From Exercitatus varius (GTDB taxonomy: Bacteria; Pseudomonadota; Gammaproteobacteria; Enterobacterales; Pasteurellaceae), in contig NZ_JARQTO010000009.1 in NCBI RefSeq assembly GCF_029577735.1, forward strand, positions 136,102 to 200,101: a stretch of DNA of 64,000 nt, given 5' to 3'. Made by a program: the position numbers and the translations under genes. This document shows, in pieces, positions 1 to 8,857 of the stretch (positions within the stretch are counted from its first letter, which is position 1; each line of letters opens with the position of its first letter). The notes beneath the pieces are model-generated. The model worked only from the letters and a program-made list of their open reading frames with translations, had not been told where the DNA came from and made no database searches.

Positions 1-2
1 CG

Positions 3-152
3 TTAAAAAATCAACTTATCGGTAAAGAAAAATCCACTGCGACGGAAATTCATCATAAAGAACCGCCTAAAGTGCCGATGATGGAAGATGACGCTAATCC
101 GCAAATTCCGCCGACTTACGAATTACAACAGGAACGAATCCCGGAAATTTAA
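3..152 (+). CDS. C-terminal end of an unidentified protein (partial)
   Basis: An open frame enters from the left edge and ends at a TAA at 150-152. The visible 49 residues are hydrophilic, rich in Lys, Glu and Pro, and end in QERIPEI. This looks like a disordered tail rather than a folded domain, and I do not recognise the family. A strong intrinsic terminator follows about 35 bases after the stop, so this is the last gene of its transcript. The start and most of the gene lie outside the window. Confidence 0.6.
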   Translation, partial: LKNQLIGKEKSTATEIHHKEPPKVPMMEDDANPQIPPTYELQQERIPEI

Positions 153-184
153 ATTTCATTTCATCAAAGTATTCCTCAAAAAAT

Positions 185-213
185 AAAAGAGTTGATTTAA
201 TCAACTCTTTTTT
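185..213 (+). terminator. Rho-independent terminator
   Basis: A near-perfect stem (AAAGAGTTGATT pairing with AATCAACTCTTT) is followed by a T run. It closes the partial gene at the left edge. The mirror-image A run means it could also end transcription of the minus-strand permease gene. Confidence 0.8.
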
Positions 214-264
214 ATCATCCGGATTCCAACACTCCGTTTTTCCCTCAATAGATATGATCAAACC

Positions 265-1143
265 CTATGAAAATGCCGTTATTTTAGTTTTAGCCATACC
301 GTCTGATATCAGCAAGAATACCGCAACACATAAACAGCCCATTAAAATATAAGAATCCTGCTCTAAACGTTCGCCGATTAGAAAGGAAACCACTAACATT
401 GTAAAAGGCTCCAAATAACCCAACAATCCTAAAATATTAATGGGAATTCGTTGACTTGCCATGATATAAGCGATAAACGCAATACCGCCCACCAATCCCA
501 ATAATGCCAACCATTCATAAGCGAAAGGATTTTGTTGCAGAACCCAAGACATCTCCACCTGTGCGGCAAAATAGACAGAAATCGGAATCATCAATAACAT
601 CTCAAGCAAAAAGCTGGAAAGATGCAAAATATTAAAATGCTTACGCACTGCGAAATAAACGGGATAACCTACGCAAACAAAAGCCGTTTCCCACGAAAAC
701 ACACCGGTTATCCAGATCTTACTGAAAACGCCTAATGCGGCAAAAATAACAGCGACGCCTTTAACTCGACTCATTCGTTCACGGAACGCAAAACGCCCCA
801 TTAACACCATTACCAGCGGCATCAGTAAATAACCGATAGAAACCTCAATCGCTTTGCCATTCACCGGCGCCCATAAAAACAGCCACATTTGCGCGCCGAT
901 ATTCAAACTATTAAACAAAAGAATAACAATGAGATAAGGTTCGTGCATTAAACGGGTTAAAAAAGCCAGAAACTCTTGCTGTTGTTTCAATAGAAAAACA
1001 GCGGCAATCACGAAAGGAACGGTAACCAACGTTCGCCATCCGAAAAGCCCGGCACCTTGAATCGGATATAAAACCGTTGAAAGAAAATAGACCACACCAA
1101 AAAGCAAAGAAGCGAAAACAGACAGTAAAACACCTTTTAGCAT
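265..1143 (-). CDS. rarD: RarD-type EamA/DMT family permease
   Basis: This 292-residue protein is almost entirely hydrophobic, with about ten predicted membrane segments. It has the two-repeat arrangement of the EamA drug/metabolite transporter superfamily. The second repeat carries a GLLGYLEPFTMLVVSFLIGE stretch, typical of RarD proteins. RarD is named for chloramphenicol sensitivity; its natural substrate is not established. The length is normal for the family. The start ATG at 1143 follows a purine-rich stretch. It is transcribed alone, downstream of tRNA-Leu on the same strand and separated from it by a terminator. The family is clear; the exact orthologue is less so. Confidence 0.75.
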   Translation of the reverse strand: MLKGVLLSVFASLLFGVVYFLSTVLYPIQGAGLFGWRTLVTVPFVIAAVFLLKQQQEFLAFLTRLMHEPYLIVILLFNSLNIGAQMWLFLWAPVNGKAIEVSIGYLLMPLVMVLMGRFAFRERMSRVKGVAVIFAALGVFSKIWITGVFSWETAFVCVGYPVYFAVRKHFNILHLSSFLLEMLLMIPISVYFAAQVEMSWVLQQNPFAYEWLALLGLVGGIAFIAYIMASQRIPINILGLLGYLEPFTMLVVSFLIGERLEQDSYILMGCLCVAVFLLISDGMAKTKITAFS

Positions 1144-1172
1144 ACGGAATCAACCAGAAAAGAGATAAGAAA

Positions 1173-1196
1173 AAAGCCACTATTACAGTGGCTTTG
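1173..1196 (-). terminator. Terminator of the tRNA-Leu gene
   Basis: Read on the minus strand, AAAGCCACTGTAATAGTGGC forms a GC-containing hairpin followed by a T run, immediately 3' of the tRNA-Leu. Confidence 0.75.
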
Positions 1197-1212
1197 GAAT
1201 GATATTTATCGG

Positions 1213-1299
1213 TGGTGCCTAGGGTCGGACTCGAACCGACACACCCGCAAAGGCGGCGGATTTTGAATCCGCTGCGTCTACCAATTTCGCCACCCAGGC
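1213..1299 (-). tRNA. tRNA-Leu (anticodon CAA)
   Basis: The minus strand folds into an 87-nt class II tRNA. The acceptor stem is GCCTGGG pairing with CCTAGGC, including one G-U pair. The anticodon loop is TTCAAAA, giving CAA. There is a long variable arm, a GGTTCGAGTCC T-arm and an encoded 3' CCA at 1213-1215. It reads UUG codons. Confidence 0.97.
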
Positions 1300-1404
1300 T
1301 TCACTGATAAACATCATCTGGTTTGTGTGCTGTGCATTATACGGGTATTCACCGGGCTTGCAAGCAGAAATTTTTATTTTTTATTCGTTCGCTGTAAAAT
1401 TCGC

Positions 1405-1455
1405 CAAATTTTGACCGCACTTATCATATAACGACAAAAGTGCGGGCAAATTTTG
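1405..1455. terminator. Inverted uptake-signal pair, terminator of lptFG
   Basis: Two oppositely oriented Haemophilus-type uptake signals (ACCGCACTT and AAGTGCGGG, with their AT flanks) form an 18-base inverted repeat about 9 bases beyond the lptG stop. The T-rich flank suits termination on the minus strand. Confidence 0.7.
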
Positions 1456-1463
1456 AGCCATTT

Positions 1464-2528
1464 TTAATCCCGTTTACGGCTGAGCAACCACCAGGTAATA
1501 ATCAAGAAAAGGACGCTCGGCATTAGCGCGCCGGCAATAGGCGCCACATTATAAACCAAACTTAACGGCCCAAAAATCTCATTGATCACATAAAACAGGA
1601 AGCCGAAACAAATCCCCGTCACAATGCGAGCGCCTGCCGTGACGCTACGTAACGGCCCAAAAATAAACGACAACGCTAACATCATCATCACGCCCACCGA
1701 AATCGGTTGAAACAATTTCCGCCAATAGGTCAGCTCGAACTTTTTGCTGTCCTGTCCCGTTTGGTGCAAAAACGCGATATATTCCGACAAACCGGAAATA
1801 GAAAGCGAAGTCGGCCGCAAAGATACAATGCCTAATTTGTCCGGCGTTAAAGAAGTCTGCCATTCCTGCGAAATATAATTTTTCGTGGAAATTTGATCCG
1901 GCTTAATATCGGACACATTCAACTGCTGCAACTGCCATTTTCCGTTCTCGTAAGTCGCGCTATTGGCGTGGCTGAGGCGTTGTAACTGGCGATTATCGAA
2001 ATGGTAGATGTATACGTCTTTCAGATTGGCATCTTCACGCACTTGGCGAACAAAAATAAAATCATTGCCGTCTTTCGCCCACACGCTGTTTTTCACGGAC
2101 ATTAAAGAACCGCCCGAAATGGCTTTCGCACGCATATCGCGGGCGTATTGTTCCGTTTGCGGAATCCCCCACTCGCCAATTACCATGGTAATCAGCACCA
2201 AGGGAATAGCGGTTTTCATGACGGCAATGCCAATTTTCAGTCGAGAAAATCCGGCCGACTGCATCACGATTAATTCGCTGCGGCTTGCCAGATTCCCCAA
2301 CGCAATCAACGCGCCGAGCAACGCCGCCATCGGGAAAAAGGTTTCAACATCCTTCGGTATGGTTAAAACCGTGAAAAGCACCGCCTGCAAGCTGTCGTAA
2401 GTGCCTTTTCCTACCGAACGGAATTGTTCCACGAATTTAATAATGGCGGACAATCCAACCAAAGTCAGCAAAGTGGCAAAAATCGTCCCTAAAATGCTTT
2501 TGCCGATATAACGTTCCAATGTATTCAT
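1464..2528 (-). CDS. lptG: LPS export ABC transporter permease LptG
   Basis: This 354-residue inner-membrane protein belongs to the LptF/LptG (YjgP/YjgQ) family. Three N-terminal membrane segments are followed by a periplasmic beta-jellyroll region at about residues 130-260 and three C-terminal segments. With LptF and the LptB ATPase it extracts lipopolysaccharide from the inner membrane and passes it to LptC and LptA. The start (MNTLERYIGKSI) is the usual LptG start. The gene lies 3 bases downstream of lptF and is clearly co-transcribed with it. The order lptF-lptG divergent from pepA is the same as in E. coli. Confidence 0.95.
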   Translation of the reverse strand: MNTLERYIGKSILGTIFATLLTLVGLSAIIKFVEQFRSVGKGTYDSLQAVLFTVLTIPKDVETFFPMAALLGALIALGNLASRSELIVMQSAGFSRLKIGIAVMKTAIPLVLITMVIGEWGIPQTEQYARDMRAKAISGGSLMSVKNSVWAKDGNDFIFVRQVREDANLKDVYIYHFDNRQLQRLSHANSATYENGKWQLQQLNVSDIKPDQISTKNYISQEWQTSLTPDKLGIVSLRPTSLSISGLSEYIAFLHQTGQDSKKFELTYWRKLFQPISVGVMMMLALSFIFGPLRSVTAGARIVTGICFGFLFYVINEIFGPLSLVYNVAPIAGALMPSVLFLIITWWLLSRKRD

Positions 2529-2531
2529 AGG

Positions 2532-3638
2532 CTACTTCCCTGCCGTCGCTTCGCTGCCAAACATATTGCGAACTTTGTACATAAACGAGCTTTCCCAGCT
2601 ATTAAGCAAAATCCCCAGCAATAAAAACGCCACATTCACCAACGGCATAAAAAAAGCGGCATCCAGTTTTCCCGCCGCGCCGGCCGATTTCAGCGAACTC
2701 TGTGCTAAAAAATAGATTAAATACAGCAACAGCGCCGGCAACATTTTAGCAAAACGTCCCTGCCGAGGGTTTACGCGGCTCATCGGCACGGCGATCAACG
2801 CCATTAAAGGCACCGCCAGAATTAAGGTTAAACGCCAATGTAATTCGGTTTTGGCCGCCGGCGTATTTAATTGAGTTAACGTATTGAAATCCAATACTTC
2901 CGCTTCATTTTCCGTCGCTTCGGCGGACTGATGCCCCAAATAAGCCTGATATTCTTCAAAACGGGTAATCCGGAAATCCGGTAACGCGGCAGAACCTTCA
3001 AATCGCTGACTATTTTCCAAGCTCAAAATTTGATCACCGTTCGGTAAGGATTTAAGTTCGCCTTTTTCCGCCGTCACAACCGACGGTTTGGCGCTCCCCT
3101 TCTGGCGGGTTTGGAACAAGTATACGTCATTGATTTGATTATCTTTTATCTTATTGATAAATAACACAAAATCGTTATTATTCGACATCATAAACTGTCC
3201 CGCTGATAACGCCGCCATACGCGGATTCGCTTTTGCATCTTCGACGATTTCCGTTTGTTTCTGAATTGCCCAGGGAGACAGCCATAATGCGTTATAAGCG
3301 GCAAGTATGGCGGTAAAAAACGAAAGCAATAAAACCACGCGCACTAAAATCCGCTGTCCCACGCCGCATGCGCGCATAACGGTGATTTCGCTCTCCGCAT
3401 ATAACCGGCCGAACGTCAATAAAATCGCGATAAACAAACATAACGGCAACATCAGCTGCGCCATGGTCGGCATTCCTAGTCCCAGCAGGGAAAAAACAAG
3501 ATCCGCCGGCACATTTCCGTTAGCCGCCGAACCCAATACGCGAACAAGTTGCTGGCTGAAGAAAATTAAAAGCAAAATGAACAAAATCGCCACCTGGCTT
3601 TTGAACACTTCCCGGGTTAAATATCTGGTTAAAATCAC
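2532..3638 (-). CDS. lptF: LPS export ABC transporter permease LptF
   Basis: This 368-residue protein begins MILTRYLTREVFKSQ, the typical LptF N-terminus. It has three membrane segments, a periplasmic jellyroll (about residues 135-260) and three more membrane segments. It is the partner of LptG in the LptB2FG complex that moves lipopolysaccharide toward the outer membrane. It is the first gene of a two-gene operon. About 140 bases separate its start from the divergent pepA start, so that stretch must hold both promoters. Confidence 0.95.
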   Translation of the reverse strand: MILTRYLTREVFKSQVAILFILLLIFFSQQLVRVLGSAANGNVPADLVFSLLGLGMPTMAQLMLPLCLFIAILLTFGRLYAESEITVMRACGVGQRILVRVVLLLSFFTAILAAYNALWLSPWAIQKQTEIVEDAKANPRMAALSAGQFMMSNNNDFVLFINKIKDNQINDVYLFQTRQKGSAKPSVVTAEKGELKSLPNGDQILSLENSQRFEGSAALPDFRITRFEEYQAYLGHQSAEATENEAEVLDFNTLTQLNTPAAKTELHWRLTLILAVPLMALIAVPMSRVNPRQGRFAKMLPALLLYLIYFLAQSSLKSAGAAGKLDAAFFMPLVNVAFLLLGILLNSWESSFMYKVRNMFGSEATAGK

Positions 3639-3782
3639 GTTATCTTTTTTTCCGCTTGCAATTTATTGAAATTTCGTTAATCCTACGACCGCACATCGGC
3701 TATGAAGTTCCTTCACGAGGCGCTATAGGATTTGACCGCATATCATAGCCTATTTTCACCTTTAAAAACAGTAGGAAGAAAA

Positions 3783-5237
3783 ATGAAATACTCAGCAAAT
3801 TCAACCGCACTTTCGCAGGCGAATGCCGTTTTTGTCGCCGTTTTTGAAGACGGCACATTGTCACCGAGCGCACAACAATTGGATACCCGAAACGAAATTT
3901 CCGACTTAATCAAAAGCGGTGATATTTCGGGCAAAATCGACGAAATCACCGCATTTCGCCGACAAAATCAACACATTATCGTGGTAGGCGCCGGCAAACC
4001 GGGTGAAATCAACGAGCGTCAATTCAAACAAATCAGTCAAAAAGCGTTTCAAGCCGTTAAAGCCACCTCCGCTCAAACCCTTGTCAACGCTTTAACGGAA
4101 GTGTCGATTAAAGATCGCGATCTGTATTGGAACGTCCGCTTCGGATTAGAAGCCATTGCGACGGAAAGTTACGTTTTCGACCGATTTAAAAGCAAAAAAA
4201 CCGATCCAATCAAATTGCAGAACGTAATTTTTCATACCGACGACAAACAGGCGCAGCTTGCCGTTCAACATGCCGTCGCCATCGCCTTAGGGGTAAAATC
4301 GGCGCGCGATCTTGCAAACTGCCCGCCGAACGTCTGTAACCCGAGTTATTTAGCGGCGCAGGCAAAAACGTTGGAAAAACGTACCGCACTTTTAACCGTC
4401 GCCGTGCTGGGTGAAAAAGAAATGGCGGAATTGGGCATGCACGCTTACCTTGGCGTTTCGCAAGGTTCAAAAAATGAAGCGCAGCTTGCTGTGATGACAT
4501 ATAAAAATCATCCGAATCCTCACGCCAAACCCATCGTTTTGGTCGGAAAAGGATTAACCTTCGATGCCGGCGGCATTTCGCTGAAACCCGCCGCGGATAT
4601 GGATGAAATGAAATACGATATGTGCGGCGCGGCGTCGATTTTCGGTGTAATGAACGCTCTGGTGGAATTACAGCTGCCGCTGAATGTGATTGGCGTTATG
4701 GCGGGTTGTGAAAATCTGCCGGACGGCAACGCCTATCGTCCCGGTGATATTTTAACCGCCATGAACGGATTAACCGTCGAAGTGCTGAATACCGACGCGG
4801 AAGGCCGTTTGGTGTTATGCGATACTCTCACTTACGTGGAGCGCTTCGAGCCCGAATGCGTGATCGATGTGGCGACGTTAACCGGCGCTTGCGTCGTGGC
4901 GTTGGGACAGCACAACAGCGGCCTGATTGCCACCGACGATGCGCTTGCCGAACAACTGTTGCAAGCTTCGCAGCAAACGCAGGATAAAGCCTGGCGTTTG
5001 CCTTTAAGCGAGGAATATCAGGAACAACTGAAATCCCCTTTTGCGGATCTTGCCAATATCGGCGGACGTTGGGGCGGCGCCATTACCGCGGGTGCATTCC
5101 TGTCGAATTTCACCAAAAAATACCGTTGGGCGCATTTGGACATCGCGGGAACCGCGTGGTTGCAAGGCGCCAATAAAGGCGCGACGGGCCGTCCGGTCGG
5201 ATTATTAACGCAATTCCTGATTAATCAATGCCGCTAA
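3783..5237 (+). CDS. pepA: Cytosol (leucyl) aminopeptidase PepA
   Basis: This M17-family zinc/manganese aminopeptidase removes N-terminal amino acids from peptides; in E. coli PepA also binds DNA in Xer recombination and carAB control. The family signature NTDAEGRLVL is present, as are the metal-site segments GKGLTFDAGGISLKP and DMCGAA. I place the start at 3783 (MKYSANSTALS) because AGGAAG lies just upstream. An in-frame ATG at 3732 would add 17 residues of non-conserved sequence. The resulting 484 residues are slightly shorter than E. coli PepA. It is divergent from lptF, as in other gamma-proteobacteria. Confidence 0.95.
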   Translation: MKYSANSTALSQANAVFVAVFEDGTLSPSAQQLDTRNEISDLIKSGDISGKIDEITAFRRQNQHIIVVGAGKPGEINERQFKQISQKAFQAVKATSAQTLVNALTEVSIKDRDLYWNVRFGLEAIATESYVFDRFKSKKTDPIKLQNVIFHTDDKQAQLAVQHAVAIALGVKSARDLANCPPNVCNPSYLAAQAKTLEKRTALLTVAVLGEKEMAELGMHAYLGVSQGSKNEAQLAVMTYKNHPNPHAKPIVLVGKGLTFDAGGISLKPAADMDEMKYDMCGAASIFGVMNALVELQLPLNVIGVMAGCENLPDGNAYRPGDILTAMNGLTVEVLNTDAEGRLVLCDTLTYVERFEPECVIDVATLTGACVVALGQHNSGLIATDDALAEQLLQASQQTQDKAWRLPLSEEYQEQLKSPFADLANIGGRWGGAITAGAFLSNFTKKYRWAHLDIAGTAWLQGANKGATGRPVGLLTQFLINQCR

Positions 5238-5240
5238 CCG

Positions 5241-5264
5241 AAAGGACGCCATCGGCGCCCTTTC
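5241..5264 (+). terminator. Possible pepA terminator hairpin
   Basis: AAAGGACGCC and GGCGCCCTTT pair with one mismatch just after the pepA stop and are followed by T-rich sequence. The stronger inverted uptake-signal hairpin about 20 bases later probably does most of the work. Confidence 0.45.
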
Positions 5265-5283
5265 ATCTTCGTTTAACATAGAC

Positions 5284-5328
5284 AAAAGTGCGGGCAAAAA
5301 AACGTTTATTTTTTTGCCCGCACTTTTC
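5284..5328. terminator. Inverted uptake-signal pair between convergent genes
   Basis: AAAAGTGCGGGC plus an A run pairs with a T run plus GCCCGCACTTTT. It lies between pepA (plus) and the quinone reductase gene (minus). The symmetric A and T tracts suit termination in both directions. Confidence 0.8.
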
Positions 5329-5344
5329 AGCTGTTCGTCTTATT

Positions 5345-5929
5345 TTAGCCTATCTGCGACAAACCGTTACGCGTTTTTTCCGCCGTTTCGTCCAACATTG
5401 CGCGGCGGGCGGCGTCATCAATCAAATACAGACTACCGAATAAAATATGCTGAATATCCATGATTCCGCAGAAATTAAACAAACCGTTCACCAAACACAC
5501 GTCTAAACCCTGCGCATAGCCGTTTTCCCGATAAGTTTGCGCATTACTGCCCAGATTAATGAACTGTTGCATTTTCTTGCCGCGCAACAATCCTACAGAC
5601 CCCGTTTCGTCGGTTTGATAAGCGAAGCCGTGGGTTAATACGCGATCGAGATAACCTTTCAGGATAGCGGGAAAGCCCATCCACCATAACGGATAAATCA
5701 AGGTGATTAAATCCGCCCGGCGAATATATTGCTGCTCCTGCAGAATATCGGGCGGGATGCTGCCTTTCAGTTCGTGCAAAGGCAGCACGGGATTAAAATT
5801 CATCTCGTATAAATCTCTTACAATCACTTCAGCACCTTGCTGCGCGCTGACATCGGCCACGCGCGCAACCATCGCGTTGGTAAAACTGTCGGGATTAGGA
5901 TGGGCAAAAATAATAAGATGTGTCGCCAT
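5345..5929 (-). CDS. Flavodoxin-like NAD(P)H:quinone oxidoreductase
   Basis: This 194-residue protein has the flavodoxin-like fold of the NQO1/KefF/MdaB group. The N-terminus HLIIFAHPNPDSFTNAM is the phosphate-binding loop for FMN or FAD. LIYPLWWMGFPAILKGYLDRV is the hallmark flavin- and quinone-site segment. Such enzymes reduce quinones or electrophiles by two electrons at the expense of NAD(P)H. Only 3 bases separate its start from the upstream nfeD stop, so it is probably the last gene of a qmcA-nfeD-oxidoreductase operon. The substrate is unknown. KefF would need a kefC neighbour, and none is visible. Confidence 0.8.
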   Translation of the reverse strand: MATHLIIFAHPNPDSFTNAMVARVADVSAQQGAEVIVRDLYEMNFNPVLPLHELKGSIPPDILQEQQYIRRADLITLIYPLWWMGFPAILKGYLDRVLTHGFAYQTDETGSVGLLRGKKMQQFINLGSNAQTYRENGYAQGLDVCLVNGLFNFCGIMDIQHILFGSLYLIDDAARRAMLDETAEKTRNGLSQIG

Positions 5930-5932
5930 AAT

Positions 5933-6379
5933 TTAAATCTTTTTCACAATTAATGTAATGCCTTGCACCGCAAGGACTTCAACGGTATCGCCGATATTAA
6001 GCCCGGCGCCCTGAATCCGCCAGGTAGTGTCGCCGAAACGTCCGCGCCCGATACCGTTATCGCCCATTTCCTGCACCACGCCGCGACTTGCCAGCATCGC
6101 GTGATTCCGCTGATTAAGCACGGAATGCTTTTCATCCGCCTGATCCCGTCCGTGCTGATATTTCCACCACATAATGCTGAAAATCGTGGCTAGCACGGCA
6201 TAAATAATGCCCAATAGCGGCAACGTCAGCGCGGTGACGAACGCCATCAGCCCCGCCACCACGACGGCCGCCAGCCCCCACCAAAGCAAAAAAATGCCCG
6301 GAATGAGAATTTCGGCAATCAGTAGCACAAAGCCTAAAATCAGCCAGTGCCAAGCCGTCCAGGTCGTTAACCATTCCAT
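5933..6379 (-). CDS. NfeD-family membrane protein
   Basis: This 148-residue protein has an N-terminal block of three to four membrane segments (about residues 8-75). A soluble C-terminal OB-fold (about residues 90-148) follows, with the G-x-G-x-V/T pattern of short NfeD proteins (YbbK-partner type, E. coli QmcA/YbbK neighbour). The short form lacks the ClpP-like protease domain. It sits 9 bases downstream of the SPFH-protein gene, the standard pairing for this family. The pair is thought to act in membrane quality control. The biochemical role is not established. Confidence 0.85.
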   Translation of the reverse strand: MEWLTTWTAWHWLILGFVLLIAEILIPGIFLLWWGLAAVVVAGLMAFVTALTLPLLGIIYAVLATIFSIMWWKYQHGRDQADEKHSVLNQRNHAMLASRGVVQEMGDNGIGRGRFGDTTWRIQGAGLNIGDTVEVLAVQGITLIVKKI

Positions 6380-6388
6380 CTTTTTTCC

Positions 6389-7306
6389 TTATTTTTTATC
6401 GCCTTTCAATAATTCTGCGACACCCGCCACAGAACCGATTAAATTACCCGCTTCCAACGGCATTAATACTACTTTGCTGTTATTGGCGCCGCCGATGTCT
6501 TTCAAGGCTTCGGTATATTTCTGAGCGATAAAGTAATTAATTGCCTTGGTATCACCGTTGGCTATGGCCTCAGACACCATTTGGGTTGCTTTGGCTTCCG
6601 CCTGAGCCGCGCGCTCGCGGGCTTCCGCCTGCAAAATGGCCTCTTGCTTTTCCCCTTCCGCGCGCAAAATACGGGATTGTTTTTCCCCTTCCGCACGCAG
6701 AATTTGAGCCTGACGCACCCCTTCCGCTTCCAGAATTTCCGCCCGTTTGTTTCGTTCGGCTTTCATTTGCGCATTCATGGCCTCGCTTAATTCACGCGGC
6801 GGACGCACGTCTCGGATTTCAATTCGCGTCACTTTCACGCCCCACGGATTGGTCGCTTCATCGACGATAGATAACAAACGACCGTTAATGCTGTCGCGCT
6901 GGGAAAGCATTTCGTCCAGTTCCATGCCCCCTAAAACGGTACGAATATTGGTCATCACCAAATTGATAATCGCCTGTTCCAAATGATTCACTTCATAGGC
7001 GGCGCTGCGCGCGTCAATCACTTGCACGAAACACACCGCATCAATGGAAACATTGGCATTATCTTTTGAAATCACTTCCTGAGACGGAATATCCAGCACC
7101 TGCTCCATCATATTGATTTTGCGTCCCACGCGATCCACAAAAGGCACCACGAAATTCAAACCGGGCGTAAGGGTTTTAATATAACGTCCGAAACGTTCGA
7201 TCGTCCAGTGATAGCCTTGCGGCACCGCTTTAATGGTGGAAAACAGAACGACAAACACCAAAATGACAAACACAATCGCGGCGGGGTAAAGATCAAAAAT
7301 ATCCAT
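6389..7306 (-). CDS. qmcA: SPFH/band-7 membrane protein (QmcA-like)
   Basis: This 305-residue protein has one N-terminal membrane anchor (about residues 8-26). A band-7/stomatin domain runs from about residue 28 to 190, with the VPQGYHWTIERFGRYIKTLTPG start typical of paraslipins. A long coiled coil follows (about 190-260), with three AEGEKQ-type heptad repeats that are also visible as a DNA repeat. E. coli QmcA forms large oligomeric cages in the inner membrane with FtsH-HflKC-like roles. It is the first gene of the likely three-gene operon with nfeD and the oxidoreductase. Confidence 0.9.
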   Translation of the reverse strand: MDIFDLYPAAIVFVILVFVVLFSTIKAVPQGYHWTIERFGRYIKTLTPGLNFVVPFVDRVGRKINMMEQVLDIPSQEVISKDNANVSIDAVCFVQVIDARSAAYEVNHLEQAIINLVMTNIRTVLGGMELDEMLSQRDSINGRLLSIVDEATNPWGVKVTRIEIRDVRPPRELSEAMNAQMKAERNKRAEILEAEGVRQAQILRAEGEKQSRILRAEGEKQEAILQAEARERAAQAEAKATQMVSEAIANGDTKAINYFIAQKYTEALKDIGGANNSKVVLMPLEAGNLIGSVAGVAELLKGDKK

Positions 7307-7353
7307 AATCCGTTCCTTTTATAAATAAAAAATACCTAAAAAACTATAACAAA

Positions 7354-8799
7354 TCAGACCGCACTTTGTACATATTTATAACCGTCGCGGTCCGGCACAA
7401 ATTCAAAGATATCGGTGATACAATTCGGCGCGTCCTGATCCTGATGAGAAACGAACAATAATTGAGTTTTGCTGTTGCTCACAAGTTGTTCGATAAAACT
7501 TTTCACCAGCTTACGGTTTACGCCGTCCAAACCCTGCAGCGGCTCATCCAGAATCAATACCGGCGGATGCTTCACCATCGCGCGGGTAATTAACAGCAAC
7601 CGCTGCTGCCCCCAGGACAACGAGCGAAACGGTTTTTTCGCCAACGCGCTTAAATTCAGGCGGGACAACCACTGCAAGGCTTTTACCCGTAATGCGTCGG
7701 GCGTCTGTTGATAAACGCCGATACTGTCAAAAAAGCCCGAAATAATAACGTCCGACACGGAGCAATTGACACGATAATCCATATGTAACTGGCTGCTGAC
7801 ATAACCGATTTTAGATTTAATGTCCCAAACGGTTTCGCCGCTGCCGCGTTGACGACCGAACAGCACCACATGATTACTGAACGCTTGCGGATGATCGCCG
7901 GTAATCAGCGACAGCAAGGTTGATTTTCCCGCGCCGTTCGGCCCTTTAATCCACCAATGTTGTTTTGGCTCAACCCGCCACGAAAGATTATTCAGAATCA
8001 CATTATCGCCGTAACGAACCGTCACATTGCGTAAATCAAAGTGCGGGCGATTTTCCGGTAGTTTTTGTAACGGTGCCGCCGCTTCCGGTAACGCCGCATC
8101 CACCGCATTTTCCGCATAAGCCAGCTGCTGAAAAATACTTTGCCCTTCAATTTCCTCTCGTTCGCCCTGCAGGATCAATTCGAGATTTTCCAAAACGGCA
8201 ATTTTCTTCGCCGCCTTCGGAATATCGCCGAAACGATTGACAATCAGCACTAACGCCATTTTTTCCGCCAACCGCTCAAGCAGCCGAACCCAATCCTGTA
8301 CGGACTGCTTATCCAGCCCTTCGAAAGGTTCGTCTAAAATCAACACATCCGGCTCGCTCACCAATGCCTGCGCCAGCAACACTTTACGGCTTTCGCCGGT
8401 AGAAAGCTGCATAAACGGACGTTCCAGCAATTGTTCGATATGCAAACTTCCGGCATATTCTTCGCACAAGGCGTTTTTATCCGAACCGTTTAAAATCATC
8501 TGACGCGCGGTTTTACCGAAATCGTCAGGACTCACCATATCGTTATTTCGATCCTTAAAAGTTTGCTCTAAAATCTGCTGTTGCTTTTCAAAGGAAAGCA
8601 AATGAACGTGTTGAAAACTATTGTGACGCTCACCCGAATAAAGCGGCAAAGCGCCTTCCAACGCCAATGAAAATGCGGTTTTACCGCTGCCGTTGCTGCC
8701 CACGATCACCCAATAATCGCGCGGGAAAATCTCAAAGTGCGGTAAAATTAAGAAACGATTTTGCCGTAGCTTGAATCGTGCATTTTCGAAATTAAGCAT
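7354..8799 (-). CDS. modF: ModF-like double ABC ATPase
   Basis: This 481-residue soluble protein has two tandem ABC ATPase domains. Walker A motifs are GSNGSGKT (about residue 34) and GPNGAGKS (about residue 285). Signature-type motifs are STGESRKV and SWGQQRLLL. Walker B motifs are VLILDEPFEGLD and VLILDEPLQGLD. There are no membrane segments. The layout and length match E. coli ModF (PhrA), encoded near molybdate genes, though no molybdate genes are visible here. It appears to be a single-gene transcript just downstream of the sstT terminator. Its function remains uncertain even in E. coli. Confidence 0.85.
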   Translation of the reverse strand: MLNFENARFKLRQNRFLILPHFEIFPRDYWVIVGSNGSGKTAFSLALEGALPLYSGERHNSFQHVHLLSFEKQQQILEQTFKDRNNDMVSPDDFGKTARQMILNGSDKNALCEEYAGSLHIEQLLERPFMQLSTGESRKVLLAQALVSEPDVLILDEPFEGLDKQSVQDWVRLLERLAEKMALVLIVNRFGDIPKAAKKIAVLENLELILQGEREEIEGQSIFQQLAYAENAVDAALPEAAAPLQKLPENRPHFDLRNVTVRYGDNVILNNLSWRVEPKQHWWIKGPNGAGKSTLLSLITGDHPQAFSNHVVLFGRQRGSGETVWDIKSKIGYVSSQLHMDYRVNCSVSDVIISGFFDSIGVYQQTPDALRVKALQWLSRLNLSALAKKPFRSLSWGQQRLLLITRAMVKHPPVLILDEPLQGLDGVNRKLVKSFIEQLVSNSKTQLLFVSHQDQDAPNCITDIFEFVPDRDGYKYVQSAV

Positions 8800-8815
8800 G
8801 TCATTTCTCCGAATA

Positions 8816-8846
8816 CAAAAAAAGCGGATAAAAAATCCGCTTTTTC
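8816..8846 (-). terminator. Terminator of sstT
   Basis: On the minus strand AAAAAGCGGATTTTTTATCC leads into a matching GC arm and a T run, immediately after the sstT stop. Confidence 0.8.
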
Positions 8847-8857
8847 AATCAATAGAA

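Noticed and set aside
190..203. TTGATTTAATCAA resembling an FNR box
   Set aside because: The two halves are separated by three bases instead of four, and the sequence is the stem of a terminator.
6601..6760. Tandem DNA repeat as a mobile or regulatory repeat
   Set aside because: It encodes the AEGEKQ heptads of the SPFH-protein coiled coil and is explained by protein structure.
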